From: Caballeronia calidae
GTDB taxonomy: Bacteria; Pseudomonadota; Gammaproteobacteria; Burkholderiales; Burkholderiaceae
Assembly: GCF_900044055.2 (NCBI RefSeq)
Contig: NZ_FCOX02000030.1
Location: forward strand, 44,347 to 108,346
DNA: 64,000 bases
Direction: 5' to 3'
The notes under the pieces are model-generated. The model had not been told where the DNA came from, ran no database searches, and worked only from the letters and a program-made list of their open reading frames with translations. The position numbers and the translations under genes are program-made. Positions 56,690 through 64,000 of this stretch are shown here, piece after piece. Every line of letters begins with the position of its first letter. Position 1 is the stretch's first letter.

Positions 56690-58645
56690 ATGCTTCGTAA
56701 TGCCCTGGCCCGCATGAATGTCGGGACCAAATTCGCCGTGCTCGCGTGCGCGCTCACGGCAGTCGTCGTTGCCTTCTTCACCATCGCCGTCACGAAAAGC
56801 GCGGGCGAGCAAGTGGACACGCATGCGCTCGCGCGCGTCGAAAGCGAGAATCGCTCGATCGCGACGATGATCGGCCTCTTCGACAAGGCCGTGAGTGCCG
56901 AAGTCACCCGCTTCATGACGATCTTCGCGCATCGCCTGCCTGCCACGTTCGCACTCGACGAGACGCGCACCGTGAACATCGGCGGCATCGCGACGCCGAC
57001 CCTTCTCGCAGGCGACACGCCGCTGAACAACGACTTCACGATCCCCGATGCTTTCCTCGAGGAAAGCGGCGCGATCGCGACGATCTTCGCCCGCACCGGC
57101 GACGATTTCGTGCGCGTGACCACATCGCTCAAGAAGCAGGACGGCGCGCGCGCGATCGGCACGCTGCTCGATCGCAAAGGCCCCGCATACGCGCCGATGA
57201 TGGCGGGCAAGCCGTATATCGGCATCGCGGCGCTCTTCGGCAAGCAGTACATCACCGAGTACAGGCCTGTCACGGATGCATCGGGCCGCGTGATCGGCGC
57301 GCTCTTCGTGGGCGTCGACGTGACGTCCGAATTCGCCGCGCTGCAGGATACGATCGCGAAGCTCGTGATCGGCGCGAGCGGCTATCACTTCGTCATCGAT
57401 GCATCGGGCGGCGCCAATCGCGGCAAGCTGCTCGTGCATCCCGGCTCGAAAGGCGAACTCGCCGATGAACGCGTGGCCCCGTTCAGGCAGATGCTCGACG
57501 CGCACGAAGGCGCGCTCGTGTTCGACGGCGCGGACATCGCGGGCGCGGATGCGCGCGTGCATGGCGGCACGAAGGAGATCGTCTACATGACGGTGCCGCA
57601 GTGGCAATGGATGATCGGCGGCATCGCTTATCGCGACGAACTGCTCGCGGATGTCCACCAGAGCCGCAACCGCTTTCTCGTTCTCGGGCTTGTCGTGGTG
57701 GCGCTGCTCGTCGGCGTGCTGCTCTATGCGGTCACGAAGCTCGTCGGCCGCCCCATCGACGACGTGACGTGCGCCTCCGAGCGCATCGCCGCCGGCGATC
57801 TCACGGTACGCATCGACAGTGCGCGCGAGGACGATATCGGCCGCCTGATGCGTGCGATCGACGGCATCGCGCGCGGGCTCGCGGGCATCGTCGCGCAAGT
57901 GCGCAGCGCGTCGGCCGACATGAACGAAGGCACCGCGCGCATCGCGTCGGGCAGCAGCGATATCGCGACGCGCATCGCCACGCAAGCGGCGAGCGTCGAG
58001 GAAACCGCCGCAAGCATGGAAGAGATCACGTCGACCGTGCAGCAGAACGCGGCGAATACCGCGCAGGCGGGCACGCTCGTCGCGTCGGCATCGGATGCGG
58101 CACGCGCGGGCGGTCATGCCGTCGGACGCGTGGTCGAAACGATGGGCGAGATCGATGCATCGGCGCGACGTATCGCCGACATCACCGCTACCATCGAAGG
58201 CATCGCGTTCCAGACCAATATTCTCGCGTTGAATGCAGCCGTCGAAGCGGCGCGCGCAGGCGAGCACGGCAAGGGCTTCGCGGTGGTCGCATCGGAAGTG
58301 CGCGCGCTCGCGCAGCGCAGCGCGGGCGCCGTGAAGGAGATCGAGGTGTTGATCGCCGAGTCCGCGCAGAAAGTCTCGCACGGCTACAAGATCGCCGGGG
58401 AAGCGCGCGACACGATGAGCGGCATCGTCGAGCGGGTCTCGCGCGTGAACGCGATCGTCGGTGAAATCGGCGTCGCGTCGCGCGAGCAGGCGAGCGGCAT
58501 CGAGCAGGTGAACAGCGCGGTCATGCTGATCGGCGAAGCGACGCAGCAGAACGCGACGCTCGTCGGTGAAGCCGAGCACTCCACCGCCGAGCTGCGCGAT
58601 CAGGCCGAGCGTCTCGCGCGCGCCGTCAGCATGTTCCGCGTCTGA
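56690..58645 (+). CDS. methyl-accepting chemotaxis protein with Cache domain, 651 aa
   Basis: Transmembrane chemoreceptor. TM1 spans about residues 15-35, a periplasmic double Cache-type sensor about 40-325 (with QYITEYRPVTDASGRVIGALFVGVD), TM2 about 330-350, HAMP 350-403, and a cytoplasmic coiled-coil signalling domain with tip IAFQTNILALNAAVEAARAG. No CheR-binding pentapeptide is at the C-terminus. The FliA-type promoter ties it to motility. The ligand is unknown; small organic acids are common for this Cache class. Confidence 0.93.
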   Translation: MLRNALARMNVGTKFAVLACALTAVVVAFFTIAVTKSAGEQVDTHALARVESENRSIATMIGLFDKAVSAEVTRFMTIFAHRLPATFALDETRTVNIGGIATPTLLAGDTPLNNDFTIPDAFLEESGAIATIFARTGDDFVRVTTSLKKQDGARAIGTLLDRKGPAYAPMMAGKPYIGIAALFGKQYITEYRPVTDASGRVIGALFVGVDVTSEFAALQDTIAKLVIGASGYHFVIDASGGANRGKLLVHPGSKGELADERVAPFRQMLDAHEGALVFDGADIAGADARVHGGTKEIVYMTVPQWQWMIGGIAYRDELLADVHQSRNRFLVLGLVVVALLVGVLLYAVTKLVGRPIDDVTCASERIAAGDLTVRIDSAREDDIGRLMRAIDGIARGLAGIVAQVRSASADMNEGTARIASGSSDIATRIATQAASVEETAASMEEITSTVQQNAANTAQAGTLVASASDAARAGGHAVGRVVETMGEIDASARRIADITATIEGIAFQTNILALNAAVEAARAGEHGKGFAVVASEVRALAQRSAGAVKEIEVLIAESAQKVSHGYKIAGEARDTMSGIVERVSRVNAIVGEIGVASREQASGIEQVNSAVMLIGEATQQNATLVGEAEHSTAELRDQAERLARAVSMFRV

Positions 58646-58657
58646 TTCATCGTTGGC

Positions 58658-59467
58658 TCATAGCGGTTCCTGTGGATGAGGCGCGTCGTCGTAGGCGCCC
58701 CATACGGATTGATCGAAGTTGATCATCGAGCCCGTCATCAGGCCCGACTCCGCGCTCGCGAGATAAGCCACTGCACGCGCCGCTTCGTTCGTGTTGATCA
58801 ATCGCCCGAATGGTTGCGCGGCTGCGGCGCGTTCGAGCCAGTCATCGTCGGCGCCATGATGCGTGCGCTGGATGCGGTCCTCGCCTTCACTCGCCATCCA
58901 GCCCAGATTCAAACCGTTCACGCGGATACGGTTGCGCAGGAGCGCGTAGGCCGTGTTCTGCGTGAGCGTCGCGAGTGCGCCCTTCGACGCACAATAGGCG
59001 GCGATGAACGGCTGCCCCGCCATCGCCGACATCGAGCAGATGTTGACGATCGCGCCTTCCGTCTGCTCGCGCTTCATGATGCGGATCGTGTCCTGCATCA
59101 GAAAGAACGGCGCGCGCACGTTCGTCGCGAACATGCGATCGAAGAGCTCGGGATCGGTGTCGAGAATCGTGCCGCGATCGGTCGTCGCGGCCGCATTGAC
59201 GAGCACGTCGATGCGCCCGAACTGCTCGTCCGCCGCGGCGATCACCGCACGGCAATCCTCCACGCGCGACAAATCCGCCGTGACGAAGCGTACTTGCGCC
59301 CCGCTCGCTTCGGCAAGCTCGCGCGCCTTCTTCTCGCCCTTGTCCTTCGAGCGCGCACAGATCACGATGCCGTGCGCGCCGCGCTCCGCAAAGAGCGCCG
59401 CCACCGCCGCGCCCAGACCTTGCGCCCCGCCCGTGATGACGGCGACCTTGCCTTCGAACTGACTCAT
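58658..59467 (-). CDS. short-chain dehydrogenase/reductase, 269 aa
   Basis: Classical SDR: cofactor motif TGGAQGLGAA (13-22), NAAATT-type loop, catalytic Ser in ICSMSAMAG and Tyr-Lys in AAYCASKGAL. The residues after the active site (LGWMASEGEDRIQRTHHG) form an enlarged substrate loop. GAGGAG precedes the ATG. It is the last gene of the MocD/E/F-like operon and probably oxidises the product of that oxygenase. The substrate may be a cyclitol, but that is inference from the Moc resemblance. Confidence 0.9.
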   Translation of the reverse strand: MSQFEGKVAVITGGAQGLGAAVAALFAERGAHGIVICARSKDKGEKKARELAEASGAQVRFVTADLSRVEDCRAVIAAADEQFGRIDVLVNAAATTDRGTILDTDPELFDRMFATNVRAPFFLMQDTIRIMKREQTEGAIVNICSMSAMAGQPFIAAYCASKGALATLTQNTAYALLRNRIRVNGLNLGWMASEGEDRIQRTHHGADDDWLERAAAAQPFGRLINTNEAARAVAYLASAESGLMTGSMINFDQSVWGAYDDAPHPQEPL

Positions 59468-59497
59468 CGCTCTTCTCCTCGTCGTCTGCGCCTGCCG

Positions 59498-60739
59498 CTA
59501 CAGCAAGGCCTTCAGCTTGATCGTTGCATCGCTAAGCAATTCCGCCGCCGGCGACAGTCCACGCTCGACGAGCATGCGCGCGAGCTTCATATCCTTTGCG
59601 ATGGCGCGCACGGTGCCGAAGCCGCTCGCGCCGACGAGCTTGCCGTGCGTATCGAATTGAAAGTCGATCGAACCGTCATCGGCGAGCAGGCGCTTGACCG
59701 TGCGCACGCCGAGCGACGGCTCGCCCGCTACCTGCAATTGATGGTCATATTGATCGGACCAGAACCAGGGCACTTCGTCATAAGGATCGTTCCCGCCGAG
59801 CATGTTGCGCGCCGCGACGCGCGCCTGAGTCTCGGCGTTGTGCCATGTCTCCTGCCGGATCGGCGCGCCGGTGAGGCGGCTCGGATGAATGGCGATGTCG
59901 CCCGCCGCGAAGATGCCCGGCGCGGACGTTTCGAGTTCGCGATTCACGACCACCCCGCGATTCACCGCGAGCCCCGCATCACGCGCGAGTTCGTCCGCAG
60001 GCTCGATGCCGATACCGACGATCACGCATTGCGCGGCGATCGAGCCGCCATCGGACAGCGAGATGCGAAGCGTATCGTTCGCCGTGCGCTCGATCGCAAG
60101 CGGCGTGATGCCGACGCGCACATCCACGCCATTGCGCTCATGCAGCCGCTGCACCTCTTCCGCGATGGCCGCGGGCACCGCGCGCCCCAGCAAGCGCGGC
60201 GCGCCTTCGATCACGCACACGCCGCAGCCGCGTTTGCGCGCGGACGCGGCGGCCTCCAGCCCGATGAAGCCGCCACCTACGATCAGCACGCGCGCGTCTG
60301 GCACGAGCCTCGACGCGATCAGTGCGGCATCGTCGAGCGTGCGCAATGTGCTAACGCCTTCGAGCGTCGCGCCCGCGATGTTCAGGCGCCGCACGTGCCC
60401 CCCGGTGGCGAGCAGAAGCGCTTCGTATTCGATGCGACTGCCATCGTCAAGACGCACTTCGCGTCGGTCCGGAGCGATCGCCTCGACACGCCCGATCACA
60501 TGCTCGATGCGATCCGTCTGCCACGCATCGCGCGTGCGCAAGTGGCACTGCGTCGCATCATGCTCGCCGGTGAGCAATTGCTTGGATAGCGGCGGGCGCT
60601 CGTAAGGCAGATGCGTCTCTGCGCCGATCATGACGATGCGCCCTTGCCAGCCGAATTCGCGCAGCGCGAGCGCCGCCCGCCCGCCGACATGCCCCGCGCC
60701 GACGATCACCATCGCGCGTTCGCGTGCGTCCCGGGTCAT
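59498..60739 (-). CDS. FAD-dependent ferredoxin reductase, MocF-like, 413 aa
   Basis: Two Rossmann motifs: VIVGAGHVGGRAALAL (FAD, residues 11-26) and VLIVGGGFIGLEAAASARKRG (NAD(P)H), and the C-terminal GIFAAGDIAIHP that closes the FAD site. It belongs to the BphA4/MocF/rhodocoxin reductase group that feeds electrons to 2Fe-2S ferredoxins. It starts 4 bp after the ferredoxin gene ends, so the two are an obvious redox pair. Confidence 0.92.
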   Translation of the reverse strand: MTRDARERAMVIVGAGHVGGRAALALREFGWQGRIVMIGAETHLPYERPPLSKQLLTGEHDATQCHLRTRDAWQTDRIEHVIGRVEAIAPDRREVRLDDGSRIEYEALLLATGGHVRRLNIAGATLEGVSTLRTLDDAALIASRLVPDARVLIVGGGFIGLEAAASARKRGCGVCVIEGAPRLLGRAVPAAIAEEVQRLHERNGVDVRVGITPLAIERTANDTLRISLSDGGSIAAQCVIVGIGIEPADELARDAGLAVNRGVVVNRELETSAPGIFAAGDIAIHPSRLTGAPIRQETWHNAETQARVAARNMLGGNDPYDEVPWFWSDQYDHQLQVAGEPSLGVRTVKRLLADDGSIDFQFDTHGKLVGASGFGTVRAIAKDMKLARMLVERGLSPAAELLSDATIKLKALL

Positions 60740-60743
60740 GGCG

Positions 60744-61052
60744 TCAGACCTCGATGAAAATGCGCCCGCCCTCGACTTTCGCGGGGTACGTCTTCAACTT
60801 TTCGCATACGGGCGCACACAGGGGCCGGCCGTCCCGGACGTCGAAGCGTCCGTTGTGCTTCGGACATTCGATCACGTGATCCATCACGAGCCCGTCGCTG
60901 AGATGAACGTGCTCGTGCGTGCAGAGGCCGTCGCTGGCGTACACCGCATCGTTCACGCGGTAGATCGCGAAGGTGCGGCCATCGTGATCGAAACGCATCA
61001 CGTCTTCGTCATCGATATCGTCCATCGCGGCTGCGTCGATCCATTGCGTCAT
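60744..61052 (-). CDS. Rieske-type 2Fe-2S ferredoxin, MocE-like, 102 aa
   Basis: Small soluble Rieske protein with ligands Cys44 and His46 in CTHEHVHLSDG and Cys63 and His66 in CPKHNGRFD, the MocE arrangement. Aromatic-dioxygenase-type ferredoxins have the same fold, so the name depends on the neighbours. GGAGACGACTCGCC precedes the ATG. It shuttles electrons from the reductase to the desaturase-like oxygenase. Confidence 0.9.
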   Translation of the reverse strand: MTQWIDAAAMDDIDDEDVMRFDHDGRTFAIYRVNDAVYASDGLCTHEHVHLSDGLVMDHVIECPKHNGRFDVRDGRPLCAPVCEKLKTYPAKVEGGRIFIEV

Positions 61053-61083
61053 GGCGAGTCGTCTCCTTATCGTTGATTCGCTT

Positions 61084-62163
61084 TCATGCTTGCGTCGCCG
61101 CGGGCATGGGCCGCTCGACGTGATATGACGGATCGCGCGTCTGCCGCACGAGCGCCGGAATGATCTCCGCATACGCCGCGATGGTGCTTGCGTAAGGTGG
61201 CGGCATGTCGTGCTTCACCGTTTCGTGCAGACGCGGCAACGCGTGATAAGGCACCATCGGAAACATATGATGCTCGACGTGATAGTTCATGTTCAGATAT
61301 AGAAACCGGAACACGGGATTCATCATCACGGTGCGGCAGTTCTTGCGATGATCGAGTACGTTCTCGGGCATGCCCGCATGCTGCGTGATGCCGAAGAAGA
61401 GATAGAGCCACGCGCCGTAGAGGCTCGGCAAGCCGATATAGAGCAGCGGCAAGATCGAATGAAAGAAGAAGCACGCGGCGAACACCATGGCATAGATCGC
61501 GAGCGTCACGCGCGCCTCCAGTATCACCTTCGGCCATTCGGACTGGGGCACGTAGGTCTTCTCTTCTTCGCCGATATTGCCGAACGCCGATGTAACGATC
61601 TTCGGCACTTCGCCCGCCGCGTGCTTCAACGCAAACACATTGAGCGCGATGCTCAGCCAGTCGGTGGGCAGCGGCACGGCGATTTCACGATCGCGTCCGA
61701 CGACGAGCGTATCCGTGTGATGACGCGCGTGACTCCAGCGCCAGATCGTCGGCCGCCGAAACACCTGAAACGACGCCACCTGATAAAGCACCTTGTTCAT
61801 CCACGAGGTCTTGAATGCGGTGCCGTGCCCGCTCTCGTGCCAGCGCGAATCCGCCGGGCTGCAGTAGAGCGTGCCATAGAGAAGAAAGGCGGGAATTGCC
61901 CAGAGCGAATGCGCCTGCCATGCAAACCATGCAAGCACGCCGCTCGCAATGATCGCCGCGTACCAGAGCAAGGTGTCGCGTATCGCGCGCGCGTCGCTGC
62001 GCTGCATCAGGCTCTTCATCACGGGACGCGGCACAGCGCTCTTGTACCAGTCCGCGTTGACGAGACCGGCCGCCTTGGCGCGTTCGCCCGCGCCGCCGAT
62101 CAATCCGTAATCGCGATGCCGGTCACGCACACCCGCGCTCTGGAATTGCTCTGATTCCATCAT
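61084..62163 (-). CDS. fatty-acid-desaturase-like membrane oxygenase, MocD-like, 359 aa
   Basis: Membrane diiron enzyme with three histidine boxes: HESGH (109-113), HARHH (145-149) and HVEHH (295-299), and four main hydrophobic segments. MocD of rhizobial rhizopine catabolism belongs to this class and works with a ferredoxin and reductase like those encoded directly downstream. First gene of the operon; GAGGTGAC precedes two adjacent ATG codons. Rhizopine itself is unlikely to be the only possible substrate. Confidence 0.88.
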   Translation of the reverse strand: MMESEQFQSAGVRDRHRDYGLIGGAGERAKAAGLVNADWYKSAVPRPVMKSLMQRSDARAIRDTLLWYAAIIASGVLAWFAWQAHSLWAIPAFLLYGTLYCSPADSRWHESGHGTAFKTSWMNKVLYQVASFQVFRRPTIWRWSHARHHTDTLVVGRDREIAVPLPTDWLSIALNVFALKHAAGEVPKIVTSAFGNIGEEEKTYVPQSEWPKVILEARVTLAIYAMVFAACFFFHSILPLLYIGLPSLYGAWLYLFFGITQHAGMPENVLDHRKNCRTVMMNPVFRFLYLNMNYHVEHHMFPMVPYHALPRLHETVKHDMPPPYASTIAAYAEIIPALVRQTRDPSYHVERPMPAATQA

Positions 62164-62308
62164 GTCACCTCATCCGATGATTGATATTGCATCATTCGTC
62201 ATTGTTGGATCGATGATAGAAGCGGCGCATTCGCCGCGCAATGTTCGCGCGCATTTGCTATCTTTAGGCATCATCGCGTGAATTGAAAAACCATCATTTA
62301 CATCAGAG

Positions 62309-63361
62309 ATGAGCAAGCGTCCCACACTTCAATCGGTGGCCGAGGCTGCGGGCGTGAGTCCTGCCACGGTCGATCGCGTGTTCAATGGCCGTTTGAGCGT
62401 GCGTGAGGGCACGGCTTTGCGCGTGATCGAAGCGGCGGAGCGCATCGGCTATCACGGTGCGGGACTGATGCGCGACCGCTTGCGTGCGCAGCGCGGCGAG
62501 CGTGATGAGCGGCATACGCTCGGGTTCTGTCTGCAAAAGCGGGCCGATCCGTTCTATCAGACGTTTGCGCGCATCCTGACCGATGCAGCCGCGCGTCACG
62601 AGCCCGAGCATTGCACGGCCGTCATCGAGTACATGGATGAGCTCGACCCGGCTTCCATCGCGCGCACGCTGCTTTCGCTCGGCGAGCAAGCCGATGCGCT
62701 CGGCGTCGTCGCGGTGGATCATCCACATGTCACAGCCGCGATCGAAACGCTTCACGGACAGGGCAAGCCAACCGTCACGTTGCTCTCGGATCTGAGTGCC
62801 CCATTGCGTGCGGGATATATCGGCGTGGATCCGCGCAAGAGCGGGCGCACGGCTGCGTGGGCCGTGAGCCGGCTCGCGCGTCGCGACGAAGGCACGGTCG
62901 GCGTGTTCGTCGGAACCCCTCGCTATCTCGGTCAGGAAAGCTGCGAGATCAGCTTTCGCTCCTACTTGCGCGAACATGCGCCCGGACTGCGCGTGCTCGA
63001 TACGCAAATCAACCTGGAGGACAAGCAACTCGCGTATGAAGCAACGCTCGCGATGCTCGCGCGTCATGCCGATCTCGCCGGCCTCTATATTCCCGGCGGC
63101 GGCGTGGGCGGCGTCATTCGCGCACTGCGCGAAGAAGCGGCGGGACGTCGCATCGTGACGGTTTGCAGCGATCTCATGCCGGACCGGTACGAGGCGCTCG
63201 TCGAAGGCGTCATCGATCTCGTCATCGATACGCCGCTTCAGCGCATCGCCGAAACGGCCATACAGGCGATGCTGCGAGCACTGCAGGCACTGCCGGGCGA
63301 ATCCGCGCAAGCGAGCCAGTATCCGCTGCCGGCACAGCTTTACACGCCGGAGAACGTCTGA
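62309..63361 (+). CDS. LacI-family transcriptional regulator, 350 aa
   Basis: Helix-turn-helix TLQSVAEAAGVSPATVDRVFNG at residues 6-27, hinge near GAGLMRDRLRA, and a type I periplasmic-binding-like effector domain with YIPGGGVGGVIRALREE. The PATVDRVFNGR recognition helix is typical of the MocR-neighbour and RbsR/inositol-type LacI regulators. It diverges from the MocD/E/F-like operon across 145 bp and presumably controls it. An imperfect ATGAT/ATCAT repeat at 62177-62195 is a possible site. Confidence 0.9.
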   Translation: MSKRPTLQSVAEAAGVSPATVDRVFNGRLSVREGTALRVIEAAERIGYHGAGLMRDRLRAQRGERDERHTLGFCLQKRADPFYQTFARILTDAAARHEPEHCTAVIEYMDELDPASIARTLLSLGEQADALGVVAVDHPHVTAAIETLHGQGKPTVTLLSDLSAPLRAGYIGVDPRKSGRTAAWAVSRLARRDEGTVGVFVGTPRYLGQESCEISFRSYLREHAPGLRVLDTQINLEDKQLAYEATLAMLARHADLAGLYIPGGGVGGVIRALREEAAGRRIVTVCSDLMPDRYEALVEGVIDLVIDTPLQRIAETAIQAMLRALQALPGESAQASQYPLPAQLYTPENV

Positions 63362-63461
63362 GAGCGGCGAAGGCTAACCGTCGTCTAATTCTTCAGGCCT
63401 AGGAGCGTGCGCGGCAGAAATCTGATGTCATCCGGCCGAGCGGAGAAGACGTTGTTAGCAG

Positions 63462-64000
63462 ATGCCAACAAGTTATCTCCCATACGAGCCGCAGCAGCAG
63501 ATGTTGCTGCCCCACGCGCTGCAAGACTGGCTGCCGGAAGGGCACCTGGCTTATTACATCAGCGACACGGTGGATTCGCTCGACCTGTCAAGCTTCCATG
63601 CGCGGTATGCGGGCGGCGGCCCGCGCAATCAACCCTTTCATCCGGCGATGATGGTGAAGGTGCTCGTCTACGGCTATGCGACCGGGGTGTTTTCGTCGCG
63701 CAAGCTGGCCAGGAAGCTGCATGAAGATATCGCGTTCCGGGTCCTCGCCGCGGGCAACTATCCGGCGCATCGCACGCTTTGCGACTTTCGCGCCTTTCAC
63801 TTGAAGGAACTGTCGGAGCTGTTTGTGCAAGTGGTGAAGCTGGCGAAGGAATGCGGACTGGTCAAGCTCGGGACGATTGCCGTTGACGGCACGAAGATCA
63901 AGGCCAATGCGTCGCGTCATAAGGCGATGAGTTACGAGCGGATGAAGAAAGCCGAGCTGGAACTCAAAGAACAGATCGATGCGCTGCTGGCCAAGGCGAA
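63462..64000 (+). mobile_element. IS1182-like transposase, 5' part (runs off window)
   Basis: An ATG at 63462 opens a frame with no stop to the window end (about 179 residues). It begins PTSYLPYEPQQQMLLPHAL and has NQPFHPAMMVKVLVYGYATG, SSRKLARKLHEDIAFRVLAA and TIAVDGTKIKANAS; the Asp of the last motif would be the first catalytic residue. This is the layout of IS1182/IS5-related transposases. The left end of the element must lie in 63362-63461 but its terminal repeat cannot be fixed without the other end. Confidence 0.85.

Noticed and set aside
56681..58579. A 632-codon frame opposite the chemoreceptor gene
   Set aside because: It is an antisense shadow of a gene with clear Cache, HAMP and signalling domains.
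1..64000. tRNA or rRNA genes
   Set aside because: I saw no cloverleaf-like segments with conserved T-loop or anticodon arms in the intergenic stretches and no rRNA sequence; a covariance-model scan would be decisive.

Overview
This is a 64 kb window of high-GC DNA that reads as a chromosome or megaplasmid segment of Burkholderia sensu lato, most likely Paraburkholderia or Caballeronia. That placement is an inference from gene content, GC-rich codon use and arrangement; no rRNA or tRNA gene is present to confirm it. Genes are densely packed, mostly on the minus strand, with clear Shine-Dalgarno sites and many 4-bp ATGA overlaps.

Region 1 (1-10.3 kb) is a stress and redox block: two hemerythrin-domain proteins, a holin-X-like protein, a low-affinity iron permease homologue, a DUF3597 protein, an unusual ClpC/ClpK-type AAA+ unfoldase with a zinc-binding N-terminus, an FdhF/YdeP-type molybdopterin oxidoreductase, a CBS-pair protein and a CinA/PncC amidohydrolase. 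Region 2 (10.4-13.9 kb) is a glucarate-type module: MFS transporter, glucarate dehydratase and a divergent GntR regulator with a perfect palindromic operator.

Region 3 (13.95-26.4 kb) is entirely on the minus strand. It joins a GbcA-like Rieske oxygenase, two LysR regulators, a ProC-like reductase, an aldehyde dehydrogenase, a FAD amine/imino-acid oxidase, a DHDPS-family lyase, serine hydroxymethyltransferase and a betaine ABC importer, and looks like a methylated-amine or betaine (possibly proline-betaine-like) catabolic set. Region 4 (26.8-36.0 kb) carries a second, diverged copy of the lyase, oxidase and dehydrogenase with its own LysR, APC permease and sugar-porter-type MFS. A 33-bp upstream motif recurs in both regions and suggests common control.

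Region 5 (36.2-44.2 kb) contains a divergent ccdA / TlpA-like pair around a strikingly symmetric intergenic array, a BASS transporter, a DUF899 protein, an alpha/beta hydrolase, an ArsR-SRPBCC pair and PoxB. Region 6 (44.5-55.3 kb) is an oxidative uronate block: two uronate dehydrogenases, an SMP-30 lactonase, two MFS carriers, a polar-amino-acid-type ABC importer, and GntR and LacI regulators whose candidate operators can be seen. With region 2 it could take uronate to lactone, aldarate and dehydrated aldarate.

Region 7 (55.7-64 kb) has an EamA exporter, a chemoreceptor with a FliA-type promoter, a MocD-MocE-MocF-like oxygenase operon plus a short-chain dehydrogenase of unknown substrate, a divergent LacI regulator, and the start of an IS1182-like transposase that runs off the window. 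All functions are read from sequence motifs and family knowledge; no database search was run.
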